A stretch of DNA of 64,000 nucleotides from Vigna angularis (lineage: Eukaryota > Streptophyta > Magnoliopsida > Fabales > Fabaceae): the NCBI RefSeq assembly GCF_016808095.1, contig NC_068976.1, forward strand, positions 17,447,663 to 17,511,662. Reading direction: 5' to 3'. The notes under the pieces were generated by a model. It made no database searches. It saw nothing but the letters and a program-made list of their open reading frames with translations, and was not told the origin of the DNA. The position numbers and the translations under genes were made by a program. The stretch's first letter is position 1, and each line of letters opens with the position of its first letter. Shown piece by piece: positions 45,241-59,110 of this stretch.

Positions 45241-47029
45241 AATTATATATTAATTATGATAGCAAGGAAAAATTACTATTTTGAATTTGCGGGTTGTTCG
45301 TGTGATTGTTCACTACTTTTTTGAAAGATTTTTTTAGTCATTTTCCATCTCCCAGACCTTCCACATTTTCTATATATGTTTTTTCTTTTATTCTTATGGA
45401 TAATAAATTTAAGAGTATTCTGCAATCTGCTTACTCTTTGATTAATGTTTCCTTATGTTATTTTTCATCCAAGTTTGTATTTTGTACGATAAAAGTGGTG
45501 CCATTGTTGACAGAAAAAAATTTCTTTATTATCTTTTCTTGCTAAAATATTGTATTAAGTTGAAATATGTGTAATAAAATCACGAAAGGTTGCACAAATA
45601 TGACACTTTTTTCTTATGAACTCTTTTCTTTCATCTATTAATTAATGTGCACTGGAGGTATAGTGTGTAGTAAGGCCTGAGTTTTACATATATTTCATAT
45701 GTATATTATTACATTACTAAATCAAATTGTCATCTTGTAAATTAAATGATTGAGGATATTAAAATATTGTTTTTTTTTTCAATACACCAATTTTATTTCA
45801 CATTTTAATTATCTATTTCCAAACATTCAAAAGGGGCCCACACGTGATGAAAAACTCTTACTAATTAAATAGGAGTATAAAATTATTTTATAATGTATAA
45901 TTTATTGTTCTACAATGTGTAGCATCTTTTACTTCTTCTTTTTACTATATTGTTACAAAGGAGAACAAAATAAAGGACAATTAATTATACAGATAGCTTG
46001 TCTCAAAATATATAGACTGAAAATATATTAAAATTATTTTATTCGTAGAATTGTAAAATATATTTAAGTTTCTATTAACTATTATTTGTTTAAATGTCAA
46101 CATAGATGTCGATAATTAGGAAATTGATGTCCTTTTATATGGCCAAAAATTTGTATATCTTAAGAGAGAGAAATCACAAAAGTATTATTATCCCTCATAA
46201 CATAATATAAATTACTTTTCATATAAATGGTGAAAAAACAACTCTACTAAACCTTTTATATGGCCAATAATTTGTAGTTCTAGTTTTAATATTTAAATAT
46301 TAAAGTTGAAAATCAGGTTTCCTTCGTTCCTCTGTCTTTCTTTATCATGAAATGAGCACATTTCGTATAATAGTACTTGTTGGATTTTTTAAGAGAGAAT
46401 TGATAAAATATTAATGAAGCGTGAGACTAATTCTCATAGATCACCTCTAACTAAAAATTTATCGCCTGATTTAGTTATTAAGATTAATTATCAACTTTGA
46501 TACTAATGAATTTTTCGAAAAGGATTTATTGAAAAAATATAACATAAATAAAACATGAGTCTAATTTACATAAGAAGTTAACATAGTCTTAATCTAAAAA
46601 TCTTAAGATATTAAGTTATATGACTTCTTCTTTGCATGTTGTTTAACTTCTTCATCTTTACTTAACGAAGGATTTAGATTCACACAGTTTTTAAACACTT
46701 TTACTTGAAAAGGTAAGTTGAATTACAAAAGTAAATAACTATAATTAGAAATGATAAATCTACGATATTTTAAGTAAGGACTCTAATCTACACTAATTTT
46801 GACATTCTAGTTTTATTTTTAGCTTATCACTTTTGGATTTATTAATTTGTTTTCTATAAAATAAAAATATAATATAAAGAATAGAAACTAATTGAATCAA
46901 GAATTCTAAGTTGACTTAATGATTAAAATTTGTGATTATTTGTTATGATTATACATTAAATAGGTTTGACTTTAGTTTCTATTGTCTGAGCTGTGCAGAG
47001 GATATAAACTGCCATATAACACATGAAGA
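45241..47029. other. Spacer between GDSL copy 4 and the GDSL 5' relic
   Basis: AT-rich, no gene recognised. An ORF at 45306-45545 is hydrophobic low-complexity sequence without family motifs. Confidence 0.55.
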
Positions 47030-47163
47030 ATGGCCATTAATCATTGGCAGAGACTTGTAACATTTGCTGTTTTCATTACAACATTTTTCAGCTGAGAATG
47101 AACAGATTCCTGCACTGTTTTCATTTGGAGACTCAATTCTTGACACAGAAAATAACAACCTTG
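47030..47163 (+). pseudogene. Broken 5' part of a GDSL gene (exon 1 only, frameshifted)
   Basis: An ATG at 47030 opens a signal-peptide-like stretch (MAINHWQRLVTFAVFITTFF) that meets TGA at once. The continuation lies in the next frame: [20 protein letters not shown] followed by NNN, the block I of a GDSL enzyme. One frameshift therefore separates signal peptide from catalytic block, and the invariant Gly of DTGNNN is Glu. Homology ends about 47163, in the middle of what should be exon 1; the PPYGKDF...TGRF half is missing. Its [13 protein letters not shown] wording groups it with the copy at 63450 rather than with copies 1-4. A non-functional relic. Confidence 0.8.
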
Positions 47164-47452
47164 CAAAGAAAAACTTGAGTGCACATTTGGATGAGCAAAG
47201 ATTCACCTCACACTCAAGTTGTATATTGCATTATTCAATGTTTTTGTTACATCACAAACTTGTACAGCAAAACCAACCAAATATTTCAATCATGAAGAGG
47301 CCATAATTGAATTGGATTTATTAAATTCAACACGCATATTCAAATACTGATACTATGGATTTTACATACGATGACAGACATCAGTCAACTCGTGCTCATC
47401 TTACAAATAGTAGTGCATTGTTCCATTGAAAAGGATTTTGAGTGATTGAAGT

Positions 47453-49307
<1,855 letters not shown>

Positions 49308-52300
49308 TTGATGAGCTCGCTGCAATGCCTTTGGTGGTGATGATTTTGTTGCTATAAGCTACGTTTGAACATTGAGATATATATATATATATACACACAT
49401 ATATATAGAGATATAGACAAGTGGCTCTACTATTTGGAGGGAATAGAATTCTGTTGCAGTAATTAAAGTCAACTTTTTTATTTCTTTGTTGCAGTAAATT
49501 GAACTACTTTTTTAAGGGGTTTGAATTTGGTTAACATTTAGTTTATTCGATGTCAATCAATTTAGCTACTTTTTATGATTACAGCAACTGTTCTGAACGT
49601 ATTAACATCGTCATTGAATATGTCAGTAAGGTTGATTTGATCACTTTACCAGTTATAACTCACCCATTATTGTTCAAAATTAAAATACAAGACGGCTAAT
49701 TAGAAGAGTAATTTGATTTTGCTTTTGCACTTTTATTACAGGTTCGACTAGTTTAAATGTTTGTAAAATTATTTTTTAGATAATTGACATTAAAGAAATT
49801 ATTTTTTGAATCATTTAAGTTGAAAAAATTGAGTGAAAATTATCATTTTTAGAAATAAATTTAAGATAATTAATTTCAATTAAATAATAAAATAGAATAA
49901 ATTGTTTGAAACAAAAAAAAAACAAATTTTATGCCTAGAACTTATTTTTTAAATATTTTTTCTCAATATGAAAATAATTAAAAGAACATAAAAATACTGC
50001 ACAGAAACAACAATTATGAATAATTGGAATTTTGAAATCAGTGAGTAAAATATCATTTTAATCCCTAAATTATATAACATTCTTCCATTAATCTCAAAAA
50101 ATAAGAAATCTTTAAAGAAACATATAAACATCATTAGTTTGAATTTTAAAAAAAAGTTACTTCAATAATAATATTATGTTCAGAGAAAAAAATGTAATAA
50201 ATAAATGTTATATGTGTTAATTTTTTTTACGATAATAGTTTTGAAAAAGATGAGTTGTGTATATAAAAAGTTTAAATCATCCCTTATGTAAAACATTTAT
50301 CTAAAGTATAAGTCATATATGACATATAATACTATCTTTAACATAAAGTTTTTACAACTTCGGATATATGAGTGAGGATCTCATATCACCTTTAATATAA
50401 AACCTTAAAATTCATTGTAATTTTTATATATATTATTTAATTTTTCATTTTATTCAATTTAATATTTTTTATTTAGATATAGATATAGATTTAGATTTAA
50501 AATAATATATGAATATAATATAATATGAAAGGTAAATAAATAATACATACAGTGCGATTGATTTGATTAATTTAAATAATGAAATTTATCGTATTAAAGG
50601 AGTGCATGGTTATGTTTCCTATATTGAAGACAGCCTTCATTTGTCATCTTTACTAGCAGCCACCAATTTTGTCTCTAAGCCGTCGGAGATTCCTCTCCTA
50701 AATCACTCATTATAAGGTAAATTTTACAAAAAAAATTCGACAATCATAAATTCTATAACTTGGACTTAAATGTCCTTAAATATGGGTAATTTTGATTAAT
50801 TTGAAATGATTGAAAGTGTATAAATCAAGAAATTGTATATAATTAACACTGGAGCGAATGTAAATCAAAGTTAAGAAAAGGGTAAAAGGATAATAAGTGG
50901 CAAAAGTTTATGAAATGAGAGAAGTAAAATTTAAGATGGGAAAATAATTGCTGGGAAGTTAACATATCTATAATAACAATACCAATAAAAATAAAGGAGA
51001 TAAATACTATATCTTCTTTTCATTACAAAACTTACAAAATAACAATACCAATAAAAATAAAAGGAGATAAAAACTATATCTTCTTTTCAACTTACAAAAC
51101 CTACCAACAACACTTAAACTCTTCTAACACAAAACACAAATGAGATATATCTTATGATATTTGCAGATCCAAAATATTAAAAAAAAACATATTTAAACAA
51201 TTATATGTTAAAGTTATCTTCTATCAAGATAGATCTAACATTTTATATCTATCATACAATAGATTTGTAAAAAAATTGAGATCTAACAAAGTTCTATAAA
51301 TCATTCTTTCCACTAGAGTTAGCAAGAGATAATTTTTTTTTCTTTTTTAGAGTAAAGTAATAATACATAACATATGTGATGACAATAAGGAATTAGAATG
51401 ATAATAACATTATAGCCTATGAGACCCTTGTTTTTATCTCACTGAACTAATGTAGACCAGATTTAATACATGCTTTTTGACATAGACACTAATCAAAGGA
51501 TAAAAAAAATTGTCATTGATATTTTTTTTCTCAACCATCTCCCAACTATTAAATGTGTTATCTCAAACATTTCATCACCATCCCTTTACCTGTTTTTAAA
51601 TACAATGAAATTTCTATGATCCCATATTCTTTTAATCATAGCTACCCACGTCACCTTCTATAACCTATTTTCTTTTATATTCAAATCAACCATATAAAAT
51701 TGATCAAAATACTATAAAATTTGGCTATTGTTTTGAGTATGAGATCGAGATCAACGATATATGTTGTGGTGTGTCATCCAAAGTTCGAATGTTGTCTTGA
51801 AGTCCAAGTACTAGATCGAGCTGATAGTCCAAATCGTTCGAAAAATACTTACATAAGACACTATAATTCCAAAGTCAACTCAACTTTGGCATATAAGAAT
51901 TAATGGTGCAGTAAATGCAAAATCACCATCTTCTTTCATCAAACCTCTATTTATAGATTTCAATGTGCACTTTTAATTAGTGTTGACCTAATCATGGTCC
52001 AATTATAGATAATCATATTCTATCTTTAAGTTGATCAATATTAAGATTAATATGTTTTGATTTATGATTGACCGGTTTACTTTTCGATCAGTTAAGTTTA
52101 CTAATAACCTATTAAATGATTTGAACTATGATTGTGGTTCACAGATGATCATAAAATACATTTATGTTGTGCTGTTAGATTACAAACCAAGTTAGACGCC
52201 ATATATTCAAAACCTATCTCAAACAAAAATCGTATTTCCGCAACGTTTCTAACAAGGAAGAAAAGTTCATCGTGTTTGAAATCACCATGCACTCCTATGT

Positions 52301-52723
52301 TGCCTAGTTGCTCAAAAAGAAATTCTTATTGTTTTATTAAAATGCATTAGTTTATATCAATTATGTTTGTAATTTATTTCATTAATTAAAAGGAGCCTTG
52401 CAACAAAATATTAAGAATGAGAATTAGTTTATTACATGTTAATACTGGATTTTAAAATTGTAGGCTTTGTTTATATTACATTGTAATGTTTTTATTTCGT
52501 ATTATTGTGTATACTATAATATTTTTGTTTATTATTATTATTTTAAAAGGTTTAAACGTAAATACATCTGTTATCAATAAATATCTATAGCTACTAAAAT
52601 ACAAATTAGTGATGGTTCTAATGTATCCTATTTTTTCGTAAAAAATTCTAAAAAAACTCTGCTTGATATTGTTTATTTTCAACATGTGCCTGTTTTTTCT
52701 GACCAGATTCTGCCTTTTTCAGT
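49308..52723. other. AKR promoter side and AT-rich spacer
   Basis: Upstream of the AKR start there is a short TA/CA-rich tract at 49378-49420. A 66-bp tandem duplication lies at 50972-51105. Scattered small ORFs carry no motifs. No further gene recognised. Confidence 0.55.
50972..51105 (+). repeat. Tandem duplication, period 66 bp
   Basis: Two copies start AATAACAATACCAATAAAAA (50972 and 51038) and share AGGAGATAAA and ACTATATCTTCTTTTCA. They differ by a few indels. Confidence 0.8.
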
Positions 52724-52792
52724 CTCTGTCCAAATGCTGCCACTGATATTTTCTGGGATTTCGCTCATCCAACTGATAAGTTTTTTAAAAGG
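52724..52792 (+). pseudogene. Detached relic of a GDSL 3' exon
   Basis: The plus strand reads LCPNAATDIFWDFAHPTDKF and then FKR, the block V region of a GDSL hydrolase with catalytic Asp and His (WDFAHPT). The frame is closed by a stop about 15 codons upstream and another about 8 codons downstream. No GCCGTG or upstream exon is recognisable nearby. This is the 3' exon of a lost GDSL gene. It could be the missing end of the relic at 47030, with the AKR gene between, or a separate lost copy. Confidence 0.75.
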
Positions 52793-53312
52793 GTAGAGAT
52801 TATGTCTTGTCATCAATACTAATTTTTTATTCACATTACTCATAAAACCTGCAATGAAGATGCACTTAGAACCAATAAAGACGCTACAAAAAAGAGACAT
52901 TATTTACACCATCTACCATAAATCATTAAAAAAAATGGAAATATTCATCAAATCAAATATAAGCTATACAAACCAATAACCTCCATAAATCAGCCTCAAT
53001 CAAAATTTAAAGTTCTTTTTTCTAATTAGTTTTTCTCTTTTATTTTCTAATTAGTTCTTCTCTTCTTCTTTTCCTCCTTTACCATAACAAATGTGAATGA
53101 CTCTTATTTCCTTCCTCTACTTCACTCAAAATTACTATCAAAATCGAGACTGTTGAAAGAATCAATCAACTACCACAGTCTCCATTCCCATCACCTCCAA
53201 AAAAATGAAAATAACCTAAGACCACGTGCTTCCAAAAAGGTTAAGAAATCTGGTTTGAGCAGATTATTTAAATACAGTTGAACCGGTACTTGCATAGGAG
53301 AGTTGAGCCAGA
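52793..53312. other. 3' flank of the La-related protein gene
   Basis: Probably includes the 3' UTR of the minus-strand gene. A plus-strand ORF at 53093-53281 has no family features. Nothing else seen. Confidence 0.5.
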
Positions 53313-56300
53313 CTACAGGACTGTTGTTTCTTCCAGGGTGATAGCTTGAAAATTAGTTGTCAAGTTATTGTATCTTGACCCACGGGGAGACGATGAAGTA
53401 GAAGTAGATCCAGACCGTGTAATAGCAGAGGACACCCATCTCATCCATTCATTCTGTCTTCTCAACTTGTCACCCTGCAGTTAGAACAAAATAAATTTAA
53501 ATACATTAAATTCAAAGCATTGACACAAAAAGTACTATCATGAGAACTTACCAGCACTTCCACTATCGTGGAAGTTCTCATAGAATCCAAGATCAACTGA
53601 ACATTGGTTGTAAGACTTTTAACCTGCGAAAGGACAGTACATAGAGTAAAAACAAACCTAAAGTGCTAAGTAATCATGATATCAAATGTTACACAATAAT
53701 CTTTCATTTTCTTATAAGAATTTCTCAAATAAGAAAATTGTTAGTCAGTAAATAATAAAGATTTCATTCCATTTTCCTCTCAACTCCACTCAAACATGGG
53801 TAATGTGCAGAACAATATGTCTCTAATCACATTCCACAACCTTTGCTCTCTCATATCCTACTTAAAATATATGAACTCACAAAAACAAACAAGTTCAAGG
53901 AAAAAATATCAACAATAATTAATATAACAGAATACGAGAACGAATACAACAGTAGACAGGAGACTTTTCAGAAAATCTAATTTCATCACTTGTCACCCTT
54001 GATAGCATGTCATACAACTGATCAGTTGATAATAAATACTAAACATTTTCAATTCGTGATCCAAAGGAAGAAAGATCCTACAACCAATGATCTTGGCCGT
54101 TTTGGAGGGTTCAACGCGCCAAATCAGAAAAAAAATCACTGACCCCACAATCCTATGAATGATAGGAGATTTTACTTATAGATCACACTACATACCAGTT
54201 TCGGTTTGTGTGATTTTACAAACATGCCGATGATCACTAAGAAAAGTTTACATTCTTTGAGAATCAGTATGATGAATTACAAAAGATTTAACTTAGATCA
54301 CAGTATATACAATCAAAGTTATGTTTCTTGTTTTAGTGATTTTAGAACCATACTGATGATCCCTAAGAAAAGTTTATTTTCTTTGAGATATTAATAATCA
54401 GTATGAATGATAGGACATTTCACTTGGATCGCACAATAAACAATCAAAGATGCGTTTAAGGTATGTGTGGTTTTACAAACAAACTGAAAAATTCATCTTT
54501 CCAGGTAAGAGACATAGTTAAAGTATTCATTTATAAGCAAAAGTGTACCGAAACAGTGATGCCAAATAGATTGCGTAAAGAAAATCCTCAACCAAAATAA
54601 TCTTAAGAAAACAAGACAAAATAAACTGCTACAGAATTGTTACCGCTACTCAATCATACAACAAAGAAATATAACATTAGAAAGCTCTACACAAAAGATA
54701 CAGTGATTTAATAAACTTACTCGAGGGAAGTCAGCTATCAAAGTAACAGGAACCCAACCCTGTTCATCCATTTTGGACCTTAAAAACCCATCCCTCACTA
54801 AATTAGCGTCACTGCAAAAAACAAATTGAGAATGAATGAAGATTTACTAACCGTCTAAATAATAAACAAAGATCAAAATTACCTAAAGTAATATTCAATT
54901 TGGCGTTGTATCATATTGGAGAGAGCAGAGTCAGCAGCTGGAAAGAATGTTGTAGGAGGGGGGCTGGGCGTGAAATAAGGCATACCAGTAAACTGGTCCA
55001 TTGTTACTGGCTGATAGTAATAAAACTCTAAAACAAGAACAGAAGAAAAACATTACTATGTGTTTTATTTTATACCAAGACAAATGATGGAAAGAAGAAA
55101 GACAAACCAGAAAAACCCATGGGGTTAGCAAATGGTCCAATGGGCTGATGGCCCACAAAAGCAGCAGGGCTGGGAGGTGGGTGCCTCAGTAATCCTCTTG
55201 GAGGCATCCTTGGTTGAGGTACAAAAGTGTCTCTAGTATTCCCATAATTTCGGCGATCTTGATCATGCCTGCTACCATAGCTATTATGATAGGAACCATC
55301 TCCTCGGGGATTATGCCCAAAATAACTCCTCTGAGATGAACCACGATATTCATTCATCCCAGGCACAAAACCCCCCATCATTGACCTTGGGTCCCAATTA
55401 CTGTTCCGGTAATGATCTCTTGAAGCAGGCTCAGGTACCACTGGTACCATACCATAGCTAACTGGTGGGAGATGGTATACAGGAAAAGGTGGCGGTGGCG
55501 GTGGTGGAGGAGGATTGGAGAAGTTGCTCTGGGAAGGACCAGACACAATGCCACCGCCACCTAACCGCTTCATCGATCTTTGTCTAACAGGCACATTATA
55601 GTTTGTTGCAGGATTGGCTTTTGGATTAGTATTAGAGGGTTTCTGAGGAGCCTGTGAAGTCATTGGCACCTACAACATAACAGAAAGGGTCATTCCAAGA
55701 GAAAACAACCAGTACCCACCATTTACCATAATTAATATGGATTTTAAATCCTTCTTCACCAAGACACACATACTCTCTTTGATACATGAAAAATAATATA
55801 TAGGCTTTTGTGGTCATAGATTCATGTAGATTGGAAGCATTATACATAGACAGAATTCTATAGTTGGGTATTATTCTTGCAATATTTTCATTTAAAAAAG
55901 AAAAAGGAAACAGAATTACAACGCACGGCATTTGAACAAACAAAACAGAATTAAAAAAAAAAGAAAAAAAAAAAAGAAGTAAGCAGAGAATTAGAGAATG
56001 TTTTTGAACCAAACCTGAGAAGTTGAGAGTGATCCATCAGCAACGGTCTCGGAGGAAGATTCAGCTGGCAATTTGGCAGAACCTTTGGTGGATGCAGACA
56101 ATGAGGGCCACGATTCAGCGCCCATTACAGGTCCAGTCTCGACGACGCCGTTTGAGGGCTTATTCCAAACGGGTTTCTTAGAACGATCAGCATTGTCCTC
56201 GGCGACATCAGAGGTATCGGCAACACCAACCGTGTTAGAATTGTCCATCTGCGGCGACGGGGGAACGACCTTGGGAGAACAGTCAGACGAGAGGGCCTGG

Positions 56301-56503
56301 TCCGTAATCAGTGATGAGGAGGAGGATGACGTTGATGGCGGCGATTGGTGGATGCCAGGTGCTGATTCCAGCTCTCCGCCGCGAACAACCTGAGCCCACG
56401 GCGAGGGAAGATTTTTTCGCGGGAACTTGGGACTGTTGATATCGGCAGACTGCATCTGCGGGGGAGAGGAGTGATGATGGGGAGATTTGACAGTGGTAAC
56501 CAT
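53313..56503 (-). CDS. LARP1: La-related protein, LARP1 family (1b/1c type)
   Basis: RNA-binding protein of 506 residues with roles in mRNA translation and decay in this family. Six exons on the minus strand: 56015-56503, 55108-55669, 54883-55027, 54721-54811, 53552-53623 and 53313-53474; phases agree throughout. Residues 1-350 are Ser/Pro/Asn-rich and probably disordered, with SPWAQVV near the start, a run of nine prolines before FPVYHLPP, and an Arg/Gly/Tyr-rich part. The La motif spans about 384-475: IQRQIEYYFSDANLVRDGFL, then SKMDEQGWVPVTLIADFPR, VKSLTT and LRRQNEWMRWV. No DM15 region follows, as in Arabidopsis LARP1b and LARP1c. LARP1c is linked to leaf senescence in Arabidopsis, but equivalence is not shown here. 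Intron 4 carries a tandem repeat of about 130 bp. Confidence 0.93.
54155..54492. repeat. Diverged tandem repeat, period 126-131 bp, in LARP intron 4
   Basis: About 2.5 units. Starts recur at 54212 (GATTTTACAAAC), 54338 (GATTTTAGAACC) and 54469 (GGTTTTACAAAC). Shared inner words are CTGATGATC, CTAAGAAAAGTTTA, TTCTTTGAGA, AATCAGTATGA and AATCAAAG. Confidence 0.75.
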
Positions 56504-56514
56504 TGATTAGGGTT
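56504..56514 (-). promoter_or_regulatory. Telo-box next to the LARP start codon
   Basis: On the minus strand AAACCCTAATC lies immediately upstream of the ATG. A second AAACCCTAA-type word is near 56650-56662. CT-rich sequence follows at 56720-56790 (reading plus). No clear TATA box is seen. Confidence 0.45.
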
Positions 56515-56872
56515 TCTAGTTTTGTTTTGCTTTTTTTATTTTCAGAGTGAAAAAGCTATTAACGAGTGAAGGAAGAGAAGGGTGAAAAAAATAAAGCAAT
56601 TCGATAATTAGAATACAGAAAGTGAAAAGTTTGAAATTGAAATAAAATAAGAGTTAGGGTTTTTCTGGAAAATGAAATGGGAAACGGATCTTAGGTTGGG
56701 AAGAACCCTCTTAGCATAAACAACTCTGATCTCTCTCCCTGCGTTTCTCACTGTTCTCTCTCCTTTTTTATCCCTCAATATTCAACTAACCCTATTTCTT
56801 TCTTTCATCATTCTTCACCTTTATATTGTTAAAACAATATTACAATTTTAATTTATCTTTATCTTTCTTTAA

Positions 56873-56873
<1 letters not shown>

Positions 56874-56915
<42 letters not shown>
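56874..56915. repeat. (TA)n microsatellite
   Basis: About 20 TA units some 370 bp upstream of the LARP start codon. Confidence 0.95.
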
Positions 56916-56916
<1 letters not shown>

Positions 56917-58639
56917 CTTTCATAAAAATAATCTTTAGATAAAGTTGGAGATAAGTGAATATTAGGATAGTTATATATGGGTTTCTTAATAATATTTTAT
57001 ATTTGTTTATTTGTGTATTATTATTTATTAAAGCATACTAAATGTTTATAACACTTTTACTTTCAAAAGTATACATTTAAATAAAATTATAATTTGTATT
57101 GTTGTTATTTTTGTAGTGATAGAAAATTTAAAAAATTATCATTATATATATGAGTTTTTGTGTGAAAATAATAATTAGATAAAACTATAGATGTATGAAA
57201 ATAACAATTAGATAAAATTATAGATGTATTCTTAGAGTGAATATTACAATATTTTTTAAGAACATAGGAAATAAAGTATTAGAGTAGATAGATGTGTTAA
57301 AATAATGTGATCGAGTATTTTATTTTAAAATAAATCGATAATATAAATAGAATTTCATAAATTCGTCTCATTACCTAAAAAACTCTCTATCATCTTTATA
57401 AAGATTTATAACTCCTAAGTCATATATTTGACGATCAGGTGTTTAGGAGATCCTTACGATAAGGTCTATCTATCTACTTGATCAGTTATCTGTTTAGAGC
57501 AAGTAAACTTTTACTCTTTTTTTTTTATTTTTTCGGTTCATGATCATGCAAAGAAAATTTGTTTTTGCATGTGTCAAGAACTTCTCTTCCTTGATTCTTG
57601 ATCCAATTGAAGTTCTAAGATTTGTCTCCAATCACCAATTGGTGATTTGTAGGCTTTTATAGAGTTCCTTATAATGGAAGCAACAATTGGGAGTTCGTAG
57701 AGGTGTAAGAGTTTTCTAAGATATGGAAAGCTAGTTTACTTCTAGGTTGTTTGTTAAACAGATTTAATTTCATGAATGAATGATGATTATGTGTTGTGCT
57801 TGAAAAGTATTATTTGATTGAGTTGTGAATTTTAGTATGTTGAGTTGGTTGAAATTATTATGAAATTGTGTGAAAGTTGATATGTGATTATTATGCTGAA
57901 GTTTAAAATGGTTATGATGAGTTATAATGGTAATTGGGTTGTATTATAAGTTGTGAAACTATTAAAGATTGTTGAATGGTATTGAGTGAAAGAAGAAGTA
58001 GGTTTTTGGTATAAAATTTGAGGTTTAAGAGACCATTTTCTGAAATCATGGTTTACGATAAGAATTTGTGTTGTATGATATTTGGTTAAGTCATTAATAC
58101 CTTGTTCATGATGAAAGTTAACTTATATGTGGTGTAGGATTGATTGGTAGACATTATAGTGTGGCTACCATGGTGTTTTAGTGGTTTTGATAAGTGAAAA
58201 TATGAAGGAAGTAATTCTAGTATAAAATGGATTGTTTAAGTCTGTTTGTGAGTACTTTGGAACTGTTTAGAACCTTGAGAAGGGTGGAAACATGTGTTTA
58301 ATGGTTGATAGGTAGAGTTTAGGATGATTTGGAGCTAATTTTAGGGTTTTGACAAGTGATATTTTAAATTAAGTATTCTAGGGATGTGATGGTTGGAAGT
58401 TTGCTGTTAAGTCCATTAGGACTTGTTCAAGCCATTATTTGCAACATTTGAGTGTTACAAGTAATATAAGTGAGTTTGGTATGATTTAAGGTAGGAATTT
58501 GGTTTTGGATAGTCATTTGGAGTTATGGATCAGATTTTAAGTGTTTATGAGTGTTTAGATGGTCTTAAGGAACATTCAAAGTTGTGGGATAAGGGTGCAA
58601 AGTGATCTAAGAAGAGTGTAGTTTTGCTAATAGCTCTTG

Positions 58640-59110
58640 AGCACCCCCATTCTAGGGGCCAAAGCCAGAGCGTTGAGCACCAGTTTCCCAACGCCTAGGC
58701 ACTACCTCTATGTTGGCACTTGAGCGCTAGTTTTTGGGCGCTTGGGCGCCACTCTGTAGGTTAATGTACTTATATTTTTTGTTTTTAAGTGACTTGTTTA
58801 GTTGTTTATGATCTTTTAAAGTATGATTAATGTTTTTAAATGATGTTATACAATGTGCAAGTGGAGGAATATATGAATATGGTTTCAAATGATTTCAAAG
58901 TTGTGAAATGAATTCTAAGATGGAATTCATGTGTGTAGTTTCAAGTAGTATAAGTATGAATATGAGAAACTCAATCTTGGAGTTCATCCTGACATTCTAA
59001 TAGTCGTTCATTTTCAAGTAGAGGGAAGTGAGGCATGTGATGAGAATAATGAAAGGTCCTAGTCTAGGGGCTTTACCTTGGAAAGATCCTAGATGGAGTA
59101 GCATATGCAT
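58640..59110 (+). mobile_element. LTR-like fragment related to the solo LTR at 24-26 kb
   Basis: CATCCTGA (58985) and GGTCCTAGTCT (59055) recur in the solo LTR at 25008 and 25078 with exactly the same 70-bp spacing, and with similar sequence between (AGTAGAG, CATGTG-TGAG). Just upstream, 58640-58760 is unusually GC-rich, with repeated GAGCGC / GGGCGC words. Termini not identified. I take it as a diverged, truncated member of the same or a related LTR family. Confidence 0.55.

Noticed and set aside
45306..45545. Hydrophobic 79-codon plus-strand ORF after GDSL copy 4
   Set aside because: Low-complexity Phe/Ser-rich sequence without ATG context or family motif.
47003..47008. TATAAA ahead of the GDSL 5' relic
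   Set aside because: It lies only 27 nt before the ATG, too close for a normal leader, so I do not call it a working promoter.
56073..56393. Plus-strand ORF of 106 codons
   Set aside because: Antisense shadow of LARP exon 1.
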